This document shows positions 21,127 through 32,323 of a DNA stretch of 64,000 bases, one piece after another. Under the pieces are notes generated by a model. That model was not told the DNA's origin and did not search any database. It worked only from the letters and a program-made list of their open reading frames with translations. This DNA comes from Romanomermis culicivorax (taxonomy: Eukaryota; Nematoda; Enoplea; Mermithida; Mermithidae), in assembly GCA_963922205.1 (NCBI GenBank), contig CAWUHX010000034.1, positions 1 to 64,000 of the forward strand, read 5' to 3'. The translations under genes and the position numbers were made by a program. How positions within the stretch are numbered: position 1 is the stretch's first letter; each line of letters starts with the position of its first letter.

Positions 21127-21320
21127 TTAGGCTAAGGCTTATGCTTAGGCTTGTGCTTAGGCTTATGGTTAGGCTTACGCTTGGGCTTTTGCTTAAGCTC
21201 ATGCTGTGGCTTATGCTGAGGCTTATGCTCAGCTTAGTCTGAGGCTCATGCTCAGATTTATGTATAGGCTTGGGCTTATGCATAGGCTTATGCTTAGGCT
21301 TACAAGTAGGCTTAGGCTAA
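21127..21320. repeat. 12-bp-type minisatellite (GGCTTATGCTTA)n
   Basis: This is a degenerate tandem array of GGCTTATGCTTA-like units directly after the 50-bp repeat. Both strands give low-complexity peptides (Ser-Leu-Ser or Leu-Arg-Leu repeats), which should not be read as genes. Confidence 0.85.
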
Positions 21321-21595
21321 GCTTCACTTTACACATCAACCAGTGCAGTCATGACCACACGGTTTGTGTGAGGTGTACACATGTTGAATCAGAGGCAGGC
21401 CATTGTGACATGACCCTGTAAGGAGAATGTCAGTGTAGGTGCTGATGGTGTGGTCAGTGATTGTGCAGTATATCAGACACTGGGTGTCTGTTGTGCACTT
21501 TTCTGGAAAAAACCCAGTAGTGCAGTGAAGGTTAGATCTGGTGCACAGTGGGGTTCAGTGGAATTTTTGAGCATTGGCACTTAAGCAGGAGGCCA

Positions 21596-21842
21596 GTAAG
21601 ATTTTTGGTATGGGGTTTGTATTACATAGGTTACACATTACTGTAGCAGGACTGACGCAATCCAACTTTTATTTACTCCAGGGCTGTTCGAAATGAGAAA
21701 CTTACCTGTGGTTTTTATTCTGCGAGAAAATGACAGTGATTTCAGAATGTGTGCGATTTAAGAATTGAACAAAGTCTATACTCCAGTCCTATGAATCATA
21801 GAACCAAGAATGATGGGAAATTGTAATGAGTATTCGGACTTC
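21596..21842. repeat. 247-bp direct repeat, copy A
   Basis: This begins GTAAGATTTTTGGTATGGGG and shares almost its entire length, at roughly 85-90% identity, with 22483-22732. No reading frame spans it. Confidence 0.88.
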
Positions 21843-22482
21843 TAGGGGAAAGTGACAAGGAAGCAACTGGGAGATCTAACGGATTTGATGCTCAAAATTT
21901 CAATCACTCAATGGTTAAGACGAAGTACAACCCACATTGATTTTTTTGACATTTTTTAAAAACGTTTTTATCATTTTCTGACGATTATTTGTAGCAAACG
22001 ATTTATGGATTCATGGTATATTTTCGAAATATTTTCCCAATTTTTCTTGAACATAAATGCTACATCTCACATGGGGATGCAGAAATAAGCAAGAACCATC
22101 AGAAGAATAAAAATGGACCACAAGCAGAGTCAATGTGTGGAAGTGGAAAATAATGGAAATTAATGGAAATAGTTTGAAACAGTAGAAACATTAATGCTTA
22201 CATCAGAATGGATAGTGATTGATCACAAGAAGTTATGTTTTACAAGACATGCTATATGGCAGTTGGGTACTCGGTTATTTTGATTTTTAGTTCTGAAGTC
22301 AGATGTGAATCTTGCAAATGCTAGATTCAGAAGTCAAGTAGAAAATGATGGGCTCGAAAGTTTTAGCCTGCATTGCATTGTTCGCATTATGAATCTAGAA
22401 TATGTCAGGAGTGAAAAATGGAAATTTGTTGAAATCAGAATTCAGAAATTGCAGCTCAAGTTCTGCCCATGCATCGCCATTT

Positions 22483-22732
22483 GTAAGGTTTTTGGTATGG
22501 GGTTTGTATTACATAGGTTACAGGTTACTGTAGGGGGACTGATGCGATTGAACGTATATTTACTGCAGGGCTGTTTGAAATGAGAAACTTACCTGCGGTT
22601 TTTATTCTGTGAGAAAATGACACAGTGATTTCAGAATGTGTGTGATTCAAGAATTGAATGAAGTCTATACTCGAGTCTTATGAATCATAGAACCGAGAAT
22701 GATGGGAAATTGTAATGAGTATTTGAACTTCG
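22483..22732. repeat. 250-bp direct repeat, copy B
   Basis: This is the second copy of the 21596-21842 repeat in the same orientation, 887 bp downstream. It could be a dispersed short element inserted twice or the decayed ends of one larger element. It lacks clear TG...CA ends. Confidence 0.88.
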
Positions 22733-24074
22733 ATTGTTTTACTGTAGTCGACTCGAGATGGTATTCGGTAAACAATGAGAATGAGGAATTCTGAGTTATA
22801 TATCAGTAGGGATGGACGTTTCTAAATTTCCCATGAACCCAAAAGACGATTGGACCGATTTGGGTTTTGTAATTTATTGAGGACGTTTATATGTATAACA
22901 TACAAAATAGTTTTATAGACAAAAAATAAAAAGGCGATAGAATATGCAATAGAATGACGTAAAACGAGCAGAAAATATTGGAACAGGCAGAAATTATAGG
23001 CGGACAGATTGGATAGGGAAAGGGAAAGACAGTGGTTGGTCGAGGAAATTGGAAAAGAGAAGGGAGCGAAAACCAACCTGAAAAATGAACAAGAAATGTG
23101 GTTTATATATGCAAAAAGACACATAAAAACTATCATAAAAACTAGTCACCTGATGCAATGAAAGCTAGTAATATGGAGGGGAGGTTGCTAGATACAATAG
23201 TGAAAGAAAGAAGTGGAACAATTATGATTCAGAAAATATTATGATGAAAAAGTAGAATTAAGGAAGAAGAATGTTGAACTCATGAATCACTACAATGCCC
23301 TTTACATATGGGTGATAATTTCTGGCCATATTGTGGTAAGGCTATTCCCCTGAAGTGTCACATTTATTCATGTTGTGATGATCAGGGACCTTTTCATTTC
23401 AAGTATTGGAATATAGCATCAATACACCTGAATTATGAAAATGCCATGAAACTTTTGTCATATCTTGAGAATTTTTCATTTCAATACAATGAAGGTAATA
23501 GATCAGTCCATTCTTGAGAATATTGTCTGCATCATTTGAAATATTCATAGCCAAGCTGGATGCATCCATTGATTGCAAAAATTTAAAAATTATGTACTTT
23601 AAAGGTATTACAGACCCATGTTCATTTTTTCATGGAAAATACCTTACAAGACGAATGCTGGCTCAAATCACCAACTTATTCAGGACATGGTTTTCAGAAA
23701 AATCAAAAACTACACTGAGGAGGTTAGCTGCGGAGTAGAACAACTTGTACAGTCTTACCAGAAAACAAAATCTATCACCTTCTGGTATTTTGCCCTGTAC
23801 TTGAGGAAGCAATTTTATTGACAACAGTGGAGTGCTCCATTTTTATAATGGATTTATCCTAGTTTCAATGATATCACTGGACTCATATTTCAAGATTTGA
23901 TTACATCATCATTATATGCTAGGGGACCTTATCTATTTTCAATTCTATGTAATGAAATGGATCCTGGTATGTTAGTTTAAATGAAAGTAAAAATGACTAC
24001 TATGCATTTTTCAAACATCCTTTTTCAGTTGCTTTTTAACCACTACATATTTAACATACTCATGTTATTATGCT
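22733..24074. other. No gene recognised
   Basis: This stretch contains short plus-strand frames (for example 23308-23517 and 23514-23738). Together they look like one decayed coding region in shifting frames, but no protein family was recognised. Confidence 0.35.
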
Positions 24075-24572
24075 ATGGAAAACAGAAATATGATTATTGT
24101 GAAATCTGCTAATAAATTCTACCAAACCAGTGTCTACAACTTGACTGCAGCAACTCAAGTCAAGTTTCAGAATTTTTTATTATACAGTATACCGTGTCCA
24201 GAGCACATTAGTACATGTGATGACAAATTTGAATGCCCGATAAAAATTCCTTGCAATCATTTTGTACATACTTGCTGCTCTATTGAGAAAGATTTCCTGT
24301 TTATTCACATCAACACATTTAGTCAAGCTTACATGCGGACTCGAAAATTACCCCACACTTTGAATAATAGAATTGAAAAGGCTGTCAATTTTGGAGAAGC
24401 TGAATCTGTGAGTTATACTAAAATACTGATTGTAAATTTTGAAAATTATGGCACATCAAGCAAGACAACAACAAAGAGGGAATCAGTGAATATATCAAAC
24501 AGACATTGCAAGCCCAAACATTTCAAAAGATGGGACTCCAATGTGACATGGATATTGGACAAGACAAAATAA
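24075..24572 (+). CDS. Hypothetical protein, 165 aa, unrecognised
   Basis: This is an open frame of 165 codons starting at an ATG. It contains a Cys/His cluster (about residues 59-88: several Cys and one His) and a basic C-terminal third. No signal peptide or membrane segment is obvious. It lies 1.2 kb upstream of the Polinton polymerase fragment on the same strand and could belong to the same relic, but the sequence does not show that. It may also be a chance frame. Confidence 0.3.
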   Translation: MENRNMIIVKSANKFYQTSVYNLTAATQVKFQNFLLYSIPCPEHISTCDDKFECPIKIPCNHFVHTCCSIEKDFLFIHINTFSQAYMRTRKLPHTLNNRIEKAVNFGEAESVSYTKILIVNFENYGTSSKTTTKRESVNISNRHCKPKHFKRWDSNVTWILDKTK

Positions 24573-25749
24573 ACAACAATTTTTAATTCTACTTTAGGAC
24601 CTATTTGAACAGTGCAGAGGATTTTTTGTGTGTGTATGGTTAAGCTAAAACTGATATGATGGAAAAATAATTCAAATCACAGTTGACAGACAAGTTGACA
24701 TAAAATTATGAAATAAACTGTCCAAATATTTTTTTCCATAATGAATGCTTGAGCACAAATATATTTTGTTGAATTTCGAAAAAATCACATCAAAAACAGT
24801 TGATTGAGGGAAAAATTGCGTTCCAAAATATAGAAATTGAAAACTGTAAATTATAACTGCAATAAGTAATAGTAAACAAACAAGGTCTGCCAAAATTTAA
24901 AATAAAATAATGACCTGAAAATCTAAGTAAATTGCGAATAAGGAAAAAAATGGAACAATCAATTACATATAGAAATTTTTGTATCAAAGTTATAAATTTT
25001 CAAACGTTCAAATCTTGAAGTGCAGATTTTAAGGTTATTATGTTCAGAGTAGCATAGTATGATACTGATTACACACGCATTTTGAAACATATACAAGGAC
25101 ATATATTATTAAATTTTTATCATTATTGATAAAAATGTATTGATTCAAGTATTATTTGTTAACATGGTCTTTGGGCGGATAAGGATAATGTATCGAATTA
25201 TCAATGATGACGATCATCAAGGACATAACTGTGGATGTAGATGACGGGGTCAGGGGCGTCTTAGAGGTAGAGGTAGGCCCTGTTGCGTTAAAAACGGCAT
25301 GGCTATTAACCATAATGTCATTGTGGAAGCAGACATTATCACTGATGTTGGGAATCCTATTCCTGACCACTTTAGAGGTTGCCGCTGCCCCAGGATTTCC
25401 ATCCACTGTGGTGGTGTTCATCGACTGGACAGGCCCATTTGTAAGTTTGCAGTCTTTTATATGTGATTGAGAATGAGGCAATAAAATAAATTGATTTATA
25501 GAAATGGGAAATAAAGGATAGAGTGGCAGAAAAACGGGAAAATAATGGAAAAATAAGTGAGAAATTAGTTCAAGATAAAACGGGTTGTGCATAAACTTTT
25601 GTGCCAACCTGGCAACAAAATTTGCACAAAAATTCTAAAGATGATAATTTCACAATTCTAAAACAATATCCTTCGAGCTCTTCAATGAATCCATTGTTCT
25701 CTGTTTATTTTCATCCATCAATTTATGTTTGTCCATGTATGAAATGGCG
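24573..25749. other. No gene recognised
   Basis: This is A+T-rich sequence with overlapping short frames on both strands at 25150-25610, none with a recognisable motif. The N-terminal half expected for the polymerase fragment that follows is not found here. Confidence 0.45.
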
Positions 25750-27136
25750 AAATCCTTGCTATGGAAAACTTTTTTGATTGGATTGAAATTCATGCACCTT
25801 TAGGAGCATGAGATGGTAAAAAACTACTTTTCATGAAATATAACATACCGGGATTATTTTCTTTTTTAGCATTTTATGATGGGCAAACAAATGCAAATAA
25901 ATTTTACCATAAATGTCAAAGTGGTGAATGGATTGACTATGTGGATGTTTGTAGTTTGTACCCTTGGGTGTGCAAGACGGGTTTGTTCCCCATCAAGCAT
26001 CCACAAATTATCACAGAAAATTTTGCCAAATTAAACAATCAACCATACACTGGAATCATAAAATGCACAGTTGTGCCGCCATGAAAGCTCTTTCATCTAG
26101 TGCTTCCATAACAATCTGGAGGAAAGCTGCATAGACAATTCTGAGGACAATTGCACACATACAAATGGGGAGCGTTCACTCACTGGAGCATGGGTGACAT
26201 TGGAGTTATACAAGGCCATAGAGTTGGGCTATAAAGCGAGCAAAAAATTCATGTTTTTTGTGCTTTTTTTTGAACTTTTTTTAAAGGTTTTGGAACTACA
26301 AGAAGTCTGGCATTATGAAGGGACATCAAAATATGACCCCTCTACAAAGACTGGAGGATTATATAATGGATTATTATTTTATTATTTTTATTTTATTTTT
26401 ATTTTATTTTATTATTTTCATGGATTATATAAGCACATTTTTACGACTTAAGCAACAGGCAGATGGGTGGCCATGGAGCAACATGACGGAACAAGAAAAA
26501 GATACATATATCGAAAATTACGAACAACATGAGGGTATCAGGTTGGTAAAAAATCAAATAGAGAAAAAAAGTGGAAACTTTAGGGAAATTAATGTTGAAT
26601 AGTTTTTTGGGGTAAATTTGGGCAAAGGAATAATTTAAGTCACACAGAATATTTAACAGAACCAGAAAAATTTTTCACTCTGGTTTTTATGATAAAATAA
26701 CTGTGCCTGATATAAGGTTCTATGGCTACTCTATGGCCTGTGTAAGGTACACATATAATGATGAATTTTTAGAAGCACTCACCAACACAAAGACAGTAAT
26801 CTCATCCTATCCTTCCTAACTTCCCAAGCTCCCCTAAAATTATAGACTTACATCGAAAAATTGAAAGAACGTGTTTTGTATATGGACACAGACTCTGTTT
26901 TATACTTAACAAATGTACATGATAAGTCTTACACATATAGTCCACTCATAGGTTGTTATTTAGGAGAAATGACAAAGGAGCTCAAGGGGTATGGCGATAG
27001 TGCCTATATAGAAGAGTTTGTGGCTGGAGGCCCAAAAAATTATGCTTATAGAATTTGTAATAAACTAGGTAACATAATTGTAGAAGTAAATAAGGTAAGA
27101 GGTTTTAGGTTAACTTATAATAAGAAAAAACGGTGA
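25750..27136 (+). pseudogene. polB: Polinton/Maverick protein-primed DNA polymerase B, C-terminal half
   Basis: Translation in shifting frames follows the polymerase order. First comes a region with FYDGQTNANKFYHKC, then motif A (VDVCSLYPWVCKTG, about 25940-25975). The conserved HPQIITENF and GIIKC segments follow, then ERSLTGAWVTLELYKAIELG (about 26170-26230, shifted) and an LELQEVWHYEG...TKTGGLY block. YISTFLRLKQQADGW comes next, and finally motif C with YMDTDSVLYL (about 26880) plus the conserved GGPKNYAY. These are hallmarks of Polinton/adintovirus-type PolB. An A/T-only expansion (26375-26420) and several shifts and stops interrupt it. The exonuclease half is missing upstream. Confidence 0.9.
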
Positions 27137-27424
27137 TCTTTGGAACGATTGGTTATCAAATTTGTATTACATGAATAGGATATAAAAATTTATTCAAAAA
27201 TACAAAGAGACAAAGAAAGAAATGTTTTTACCTGCATTTGTAAAAAGAACTATGGAGTAGTTTATACAAAAAGCCAAATTTTAGACAATTTTTATACACG
27301 TACCCTTTTAGTTTATCATTTTCCAGTGATTTTTCCTGTTTACTAATTGCATGAAATAAATTCATTTGTTTATACTTTTCATAAACTAAAAAGTAGCTTT
27401 TTTGTTTGTGCTGCCTATACTTTG

Positions 27425-27690
27425 TATCTGGTGAGGAACCATTGCTAGCTTGGTATTGGTATGTATGTATTGTACATTTACATACTTTGAGTACTGCCTG
27501 AGGAAGGTAACTGGCCTGGGATATGTTGTTTAAAGTTTGCTTAGTTTTGTTCATAATTAGTACTTGGTGAGAACCCAATGCTGGCTAAGTATAGGTATGT
27601 AAATATTGTATATAGTTTGCATGCTTGGGTAATTCCTGAGGAAGGCAGCTATCCTATTCATGCATTGTACATAATGTATATAATTGGTAA
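27425..27690. repeat. About 136-bp tandem duplication, two diverged copies
   Basis: A block with TGGTGAGGAACCATTGCTAG...CCTGAGGAAGGTAACTGGCC (about 27430-27540) recurs as TGGTGAGAACCCAATGCTGG...CCTGAGGAAGGCAGCTATCC (about 27566-27680). Confidence 0.7.
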
Positions 27691-28001
27691 ATTTTTGTGT
27701 TTGGGTGTTAGTCTCCCCTGGGAGAAGAATCACCTGAAATGGGTGAGCACCCTTTCTCTTTTACTTTTTGTTTTTCAAAACTGGTGGCTCTGCGTGCACC
27801 TATGCCTCCACATGGCTAGAGCTGGGCATTGCTTTTTTTGCAATGGCTCATGGAGGTGCTTTCTGAAATGAAATCTTGCTATTAAAGGTCCTTCAACATT
27901 TAAAGGTTTATTTTCCAGACTGAGGAACTTACAGTAAAAACAGATAGTGGCTGTTTCTTAGCCATACTATATACCAGATCATAATACTTGAAATCAAAAA
28001 T

Positions 28002-28670
28002 TTATTTTGCTTCAGTAATAGTGTCAATAGTTAAACATGGTTCTGTAGTTGAACCACTTATTTGTGGGGCAGAAAAATTTGAGATGATTTTGAGAATATC
28101 TGGAATGTTTTGATTAAAAACTGATTTTCGTTCACGTGGAACAGCTGCTGCATATTCAAAATTTGGAGGATACTTTTTCCCAACAGCATGTCCAAGAATA
28201 TCAGCTAAGAAATTAGATTCTACCCAAAATTGAATATTTTTTTAGCTAAATCTTACAGTTTTCATATTAAAAGTAGCAGCTCTAAAATAAGGTTTCTGTG
28301 GATCTACTCTGTCAAAATCAATTTGGAATGGCTCACCAGGCTTAACTGGAGCCACCAACTCTTTGGGCATTGCTTTATTGATTGTTCTCTGCATGTTCAA
28401 ACCTGATGATAAATTTTCTGGTAGATCAAAACTAAATGATTTGATCATTTCCCGTGCATTTCTGGTAGTGTAGAAAATTACCACATGTTTGACTGATTTT
28501 GGTAGATTAATTCCCACTAGCTTAAAAATTAATCACTTGAGAGCAACTTCCCAGTCACCATCTAGAATCAATGGTTCTTTCAGTGATACAGTAATAACAC
28601 TGACAGATTTATCCATAATGTTCTTGGAATCCCCTGAAGACAGGGTTAATTCAAAATTGTCAGAATTCAT
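28002..28670 (-). pseudogene. Polinton-associated protein of unknown function, two nonsense codons
   Basis: A 222-codon frame runs from an ATG at 28670 to a TAA at 28002, with only two internal stops (TGA at 28533-28535, TAG at 28242-28244) and no frameshift. The N-terminal part has the pattern of a Ser/Asn segment, then a valine-rich strand, then PLILDGDWEVAL. Near the C-terminus there is a hydrophobic NFLADILGHAVGKKYP segment. From memory, this resembles an uncharacterised protein common beside Polinton-type polymerases in animal genomes (LPSN...GDWEVAL...ILGF). The position between two Polinton PolB halves supports this. Its function is not established; a virion role has been a natural guess. 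The near-intact frame suggests inactivation was recent or mild. Confidence 0.6.
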
Positions 28671-29132
28671 TTTTTATCTTTTCTAATTTTTTTCTTATTT
28701 ATGTGGTTTTCCACCAGTCCACAGGACTGCCCAGTCTGCACCACCAGGAGGTAAAGCACTAGCAGACCATATTTTTTTTTTAAATTTTTTCTTCATATTA
28801 TTTTACATATATGTACACAAAGTATAAATTTATACAAGAATCAAACAAATTATCCCACATATTTGTGGCATTGGTATCGAAGTGTTGCCACAATCCATAC
28901 AACTCCTCTGCATTTCCATTGGTTATGCAATTTTTTAAGTATGAAGCGAAATTCCAAAAAACTTTTCGCTTGTATTCTGCTCATGTGGCTTCTTTGTACT
29001 GTTCGCTCATGTAGCTCCAGAAGCATGATCCAATATTCTTGACTTCATTAAAACCACTACACCATTTGGTTGCCTTTTCTAGCAACTTCTCCACGAAAAC
29101 TTGATAAGTTTGTTGGCCTGCTGTAATCATCC

Positions 29133-29667
29133 TTATTTGCCTTTTGGTCTTGAATTGCTATTTATAAATATTCTGATCCATGTGTCTAATGACCCCAATA
29201 TCCTTTCACCTTTACATCCAGTAATTATAAATTTTCCACTGGTAAACAGCCGAATTGTTGCATTGTTCATTCTGCATGTAAGTGCTGGAAATAATTCTGG
29301 CTCATTAATACAAACTGATCGATACATTTGGTAGACTGCTCTAAATCCACAGTGTGTTCGAGCTTGTTTGATCTGACATAATTGTGGATGTAAATCTCAC
29401 CAAACTTGGCTTCTGGCCATAGATTTATAATTATCAACTGACATTTCGATAAAGCTTCTTGGACATCTTTTTCTGCTTTGGCACAGTGCATACTAGTTTC
29501 CCGGATGTGAATAAGATCACTGTTGCTTTTGGATTGCCCAACTTGACGCTCAGACCTGGAAATCGTCCTGGTCTACATAGGACCTGTTCTTTACATTTTT
29601 CTGCTAGTGTATTCAGTTCCAATTTATAATTGCATGTACAAGTGGTGATGACATTGCGAATTTCCAT
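29133..29667 (-). pseudogene. TATA-binding-protein-like gene, copy 1
   Basis: Both halves of the TBP saddle fold can be read on the minus strand. The first half has the GRFPGLSVKL strand, VILFTSGKLVCT and AKAEKDVQEAL, then EAKFGEIYIHNYV. The second has NEPELFPALTCRM and IRLFTSGKFIITGCK. In TBP the four DNA-kinking phenylalanines lie in exactly these strands, and all four positions are Phe here. Length from 29667 to 29133 is about 178 codons, the size of a bare TBP core without an N-terminal tail. A one-base deletion after VCT (near 29489) and a second shift near 29335 break the frame. It has no introns. It lies among Polinton-type genes rather than host exons. Confidence 0.85.
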
Positions 29668-29687
29668 ACTGGAGGTCTAAAAAATTT

Positions 29688-30375
29688 TTAAAAGATGTTT
29701 TTCCCATAGAAATAAGTCATTTTTGTGACTGTTTCTCTTTCACATGTACAAAAAACTTTGCAAGGCATGCAGCAATAGTATGTAACCACAAGAATGCTTA
29801 AATTTCTCATCATGTGTTGCTTTTTTCTCATGAGCAGAACATACTTGAACCTGTTGTTTTTATGATTTACAGAGGCTAGGTCCACCTCTTTCCTGCAAAC
29901 CAAAGAATGTGCAACATAGACACTGTTAGAATCAAACCAAAAAATCTCTTGCCTTTTAATTTTTGGTCAGTTTGTCTAGAAAAATGGCTAAATGTTTTAT
30001 TGTTTGGAATGGTTTTTGTTCATTGGTTCCATCAGGTAATGCTAGCACCAACCCATTATCTGGAAAACATTTTTGCCCAAAAGAAGCCATGAGCGCTGCT
30101 AAGAAAACTCCTTTTCACATACCTTGCTCATGTTTTTATAACGCTGCTTATGTGTGGGCATTGGTGGAAAATGTCCTGAAAAAGTCACATCCTTGTACTG
30201 AAAGGCTGTATAATAGCCAGGTGTCCCTCGACTTTACTGCCACATCTCCATTAGGAGAATGTGTGCAAACTTGCACTGCATGGGTGAATAACATTTTCAC
30301 TACAATTCCAATAAAAATGGTGATGTGTAGAATGAGAATCGTGCTCAACAAGTCCCCTACAGGAGACCACACCAT
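29688..30375 (-). pseudogene. Degenerate minus-strand coding region upstream of the TBP-like gene
   Basis: Reading on the minus strand, several partial frames precede the TBP-like copy: 30375-30148, one around 30090-29965 containing ALPDGTNEQ...FLDKLTKN, and 29903-29688. A similar ALEDGTNEQ...FLDSGFWK string occurs on the minus strand near 33590-33510, just upstream of the PolB N-half. This shared motif argues that the minus strand is the coding one here, although a longer frame is open on the plus strand. No family was recognised. Confidence 0.4.
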
Positions 30376-30400
30376 TCACATAGTGTACCAAATTCTTTAA
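29963..30400 (+). CDS. Plus-strand open frame in the duplicated unit (may be antisense)
   Basis: This is an uninterrupted 145-codon frame, with its first ATG at 29984. It is Cys-rich but without a recognised motif. It recurs intact at 31472-31909 in unit 2, and is frameshifted in the third copy (34423 onward). Because the third copy did not keep it and the opposite strand shows a shared motif with another locus, it may be only a shadow frame. Confidence 0.25.
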   Translation: MVSLSRKMAKCFIVWNGFCSLVPSGNASTNPLSGKHFCPKEAMSAAKKTPFHIPCSCFYNAAYVWALVENVLKKSHPCTERLYNSQVSLDFTATSPLGECVQTCTAWVNNIFTTIPIKMVMCRMRIVLNKSPTGDHTIHIVYQIL

Positions 30401-30700
30401 GACTAAAAGTTTTTGTCTTGATCAAAAGAACTTTTCTATGAAAAGTCTGAATCATTTTTCTTGCAAATCAGATTTCTGTCAGTACTGTATCTTTAAAGAG
30501 TTAGATAGTTCACCAGGTACACTGTTTAGAATTTTGTTGAAAGTTTTTTGTATTTTTTGTGTTTCAAAAGGAAAGGAAAATTGGAATCATTTTTGTGTTC
30601 TTTGTGTTTCAAAAGGATAGGAAAATTGGAAACACTTGTGGTTTTTAGGCTTGTTCAGTTTCATCAATTGGTCACAATTTTTGCATCATTTCAACTTTTC

Positions 30701-31176
30701 ACCCCAATATCCTTTCACCTTTACATCCAGTAATTATAAATTTTCCACTGGTAAACAGCCGAATTGTTGCATTGTTCATTCTGCATGTAAGTGCTGGAAA
30801 TAATTCTGGCTCATTAATACAAACTGATCGATACATTTGGTAGACTGCTCTAAATCCACAGTGTGTTCGAGCTTGTTTGATCTGACATAATTGTGGATGT
30901 AAATCTCACCAAACTTGGCTTCTGGCCATAGATTTATAATTATCAACTGACATTTCGATAAAGCTTCTTGGACATCTTTTTCTGCTTTGGCACAGTGCAT
31001 ACTAGTTTCCCGGATGTGAATAAGATCACTGTTGCTTTTGGATTGCCCAACTTGACGCTCAGACCTGGAAATCGTCCTGGTCTACATAGGACCTGTTCTT
31101 TACATTTTTCTGCTAGTGTATTCAGTTCCAATTTATAATTGCATGTACAAGTGGTGATGACATTGCGAATTTCCGT
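30701..31176 (-). pseudogene. TATA-binding-protein-like gene, copy 2 (3'-truncated)
   Basis: This is identical to copy 1, including its one-base deletion, except that the presumed start ATG at 31176 has become ACG. The duplication breakpoint removes the last part of the second repeat. The shared deletion shows the gene was already broken when the tandem duplication arose. Confidence 0.85.
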
Positions 31177-31471
31177 ACTGGAGGTCTAAAAAATTTTTAA
31201 AAGATGTTTTTCCCATAGAAATAAGTCATTTTTGTGACTGTTTCTCTTTCACATGTACAAAAAACTTTGCAAGGCATGCAGCAATAGTATGTAACCACAA
31301 GAATGCTTAAATTTCTCATCATGTGTTGCTTTTTTCTCATGAGCAGAACATACTTGAACCTGTTGTTTTTATGATTTACAGAGGCTAGGTCCACCTCTTT
31401 CCTGCAAACCAAAGAATGTGCAACATAGACACTGTTAGAATCAAACCAAAAAATCTCTTGCCTTTTAATTT

Positions 31472-31909
31472 TTGGTCAGTTTGTCTAGAAAAATGGCTAA
31501 ATGTTTTATTGTTTGGAATGGTTTTTGTTCATTGGTTCCATCAGGTAATGCTAGCACCAACCCATTATCTGGAAAACATTTTTGCCCAAAAGAAGCCATG
31601 AGCACTGCTAAGAAAACTCCTTTTCACATACCTTGCTCATGTTTTTATAACGCTGCTTATGTGTGGGCATTGGTGGAAAATGTCCTGAAAAAGTCACATC
31701 CTTGTACTGAAAGGCTGTATAATAGCCAGGTGTCCCTCGACTTTACTGCCACATCTCCATTAGGAGAATGTGTGCAAACTTGCACTGCATGGGTGAATAA
31801 CATTTTCACTACAATTCCAATAAAAATGGTGATGTGTAGAATGAGAATCGTGCTCAACAAGTCCCCTACAGGAGACCACACCATTCACATAGTGTACCAA
31901 ATTCTTTAA
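31472..31909 (+). CDS. Second copy of the 145-codon plus-strand open frame
   Basis: This is the unit 2 copy of 29963-30400 with one Ala-to-Thr difference. The same doubts apply about whether it is real. Confidence 0.25.
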   Translation: MVSLSRKMAKCFIVWNGFCSLVPSGNASTNPLSGKHFCPKEAMSTAKKTPFHIPCSCFYNAAYVWALVENVLKKSHPCTERLYNSQVSLDFTATSPLGECVQTCTAWVNNIFTTIPIKMVMCRMRIVLNKSPTGDHTIHIVYQIL

Positions 31910-32323
31910 GACTAAAAGTTTTTGTCTTGATCAAAAGAACTTTTCTATGAAAAGTCTGAATCATTTTTCTTGCAAATCAGATTTCTGTCAGTACTGTATC
32001 TTTAAAGAGTTAGATAGTTCACCAGGTACACTGTTTAGAATTTTGTTGAAAGTTTTTTGTATTTTTTGTGTTTCAAAAGGAAAGGAAAATTGGAATCATT
32101 TTTGTGTTCTTTGTGTTTCAAAAGGATAGGAAAATTGGAAACACTTGTGGTTTTTAGGCTTGTTCAGTTTCATCAATTGGTCACAATTTTTGCATCATTT
32201 CAACTTTTCACCAAGTGACTGAACACATTTGGACTTGTTCCCCAGGTTATTTTCCCTATTTTGTGGTTCATCAGACGTGTTTTACTGGAGAACCATCTGA
32301 TAAATCAGATTCATTAAAAATTA

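Larger units (their letters stand above)
29192..30700. repeat. 1,509-bp tandem duplication, unit 1
   Basis: This unit is followed immediately by a nearly identical copy at 30701-32209. Only two base differences were noticed: at about 29669, and at 30095 (GAGCGCTGCT here, GAGCACTGCT in unit 2). The bases ACC open each unit and also follow unit 2, a 3-bp microhomology at the junction. Confidence 0.95.
30701..32209. repeat. 1,509-bp tandem duplication, unit 2
   Basis: This is the second copy of 29192-30700. It cuts the TBP-like second half at the unit boundary (30701), so only unit 1 retains the C-terminal end in its flank. Confidence 0.95.

Noticed and set aside
21127..21320. Interstitial telomere repeat (TTAGG or TTAGGC)
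   Set aside because: The true period is about 12 bp, with varied intervening bases; no perfect telomeric run exists.
21086..21421. Open frames on both strands through the GGCTTA array
   Set aside because: Period-12 DNA opens all frames and the peptides are simple repeats.
25152..25607. 151-codon minus-strand frame
   Set aside because: No motif is present, an equally good frame lies on the opposite strand, and composition is unremarkable.
29133..29667. Working host TBP gene
   Set aside because: Two frameshifts, no N-terminal tail, no introns, and multiple broken copies in transposon-derived DNA.
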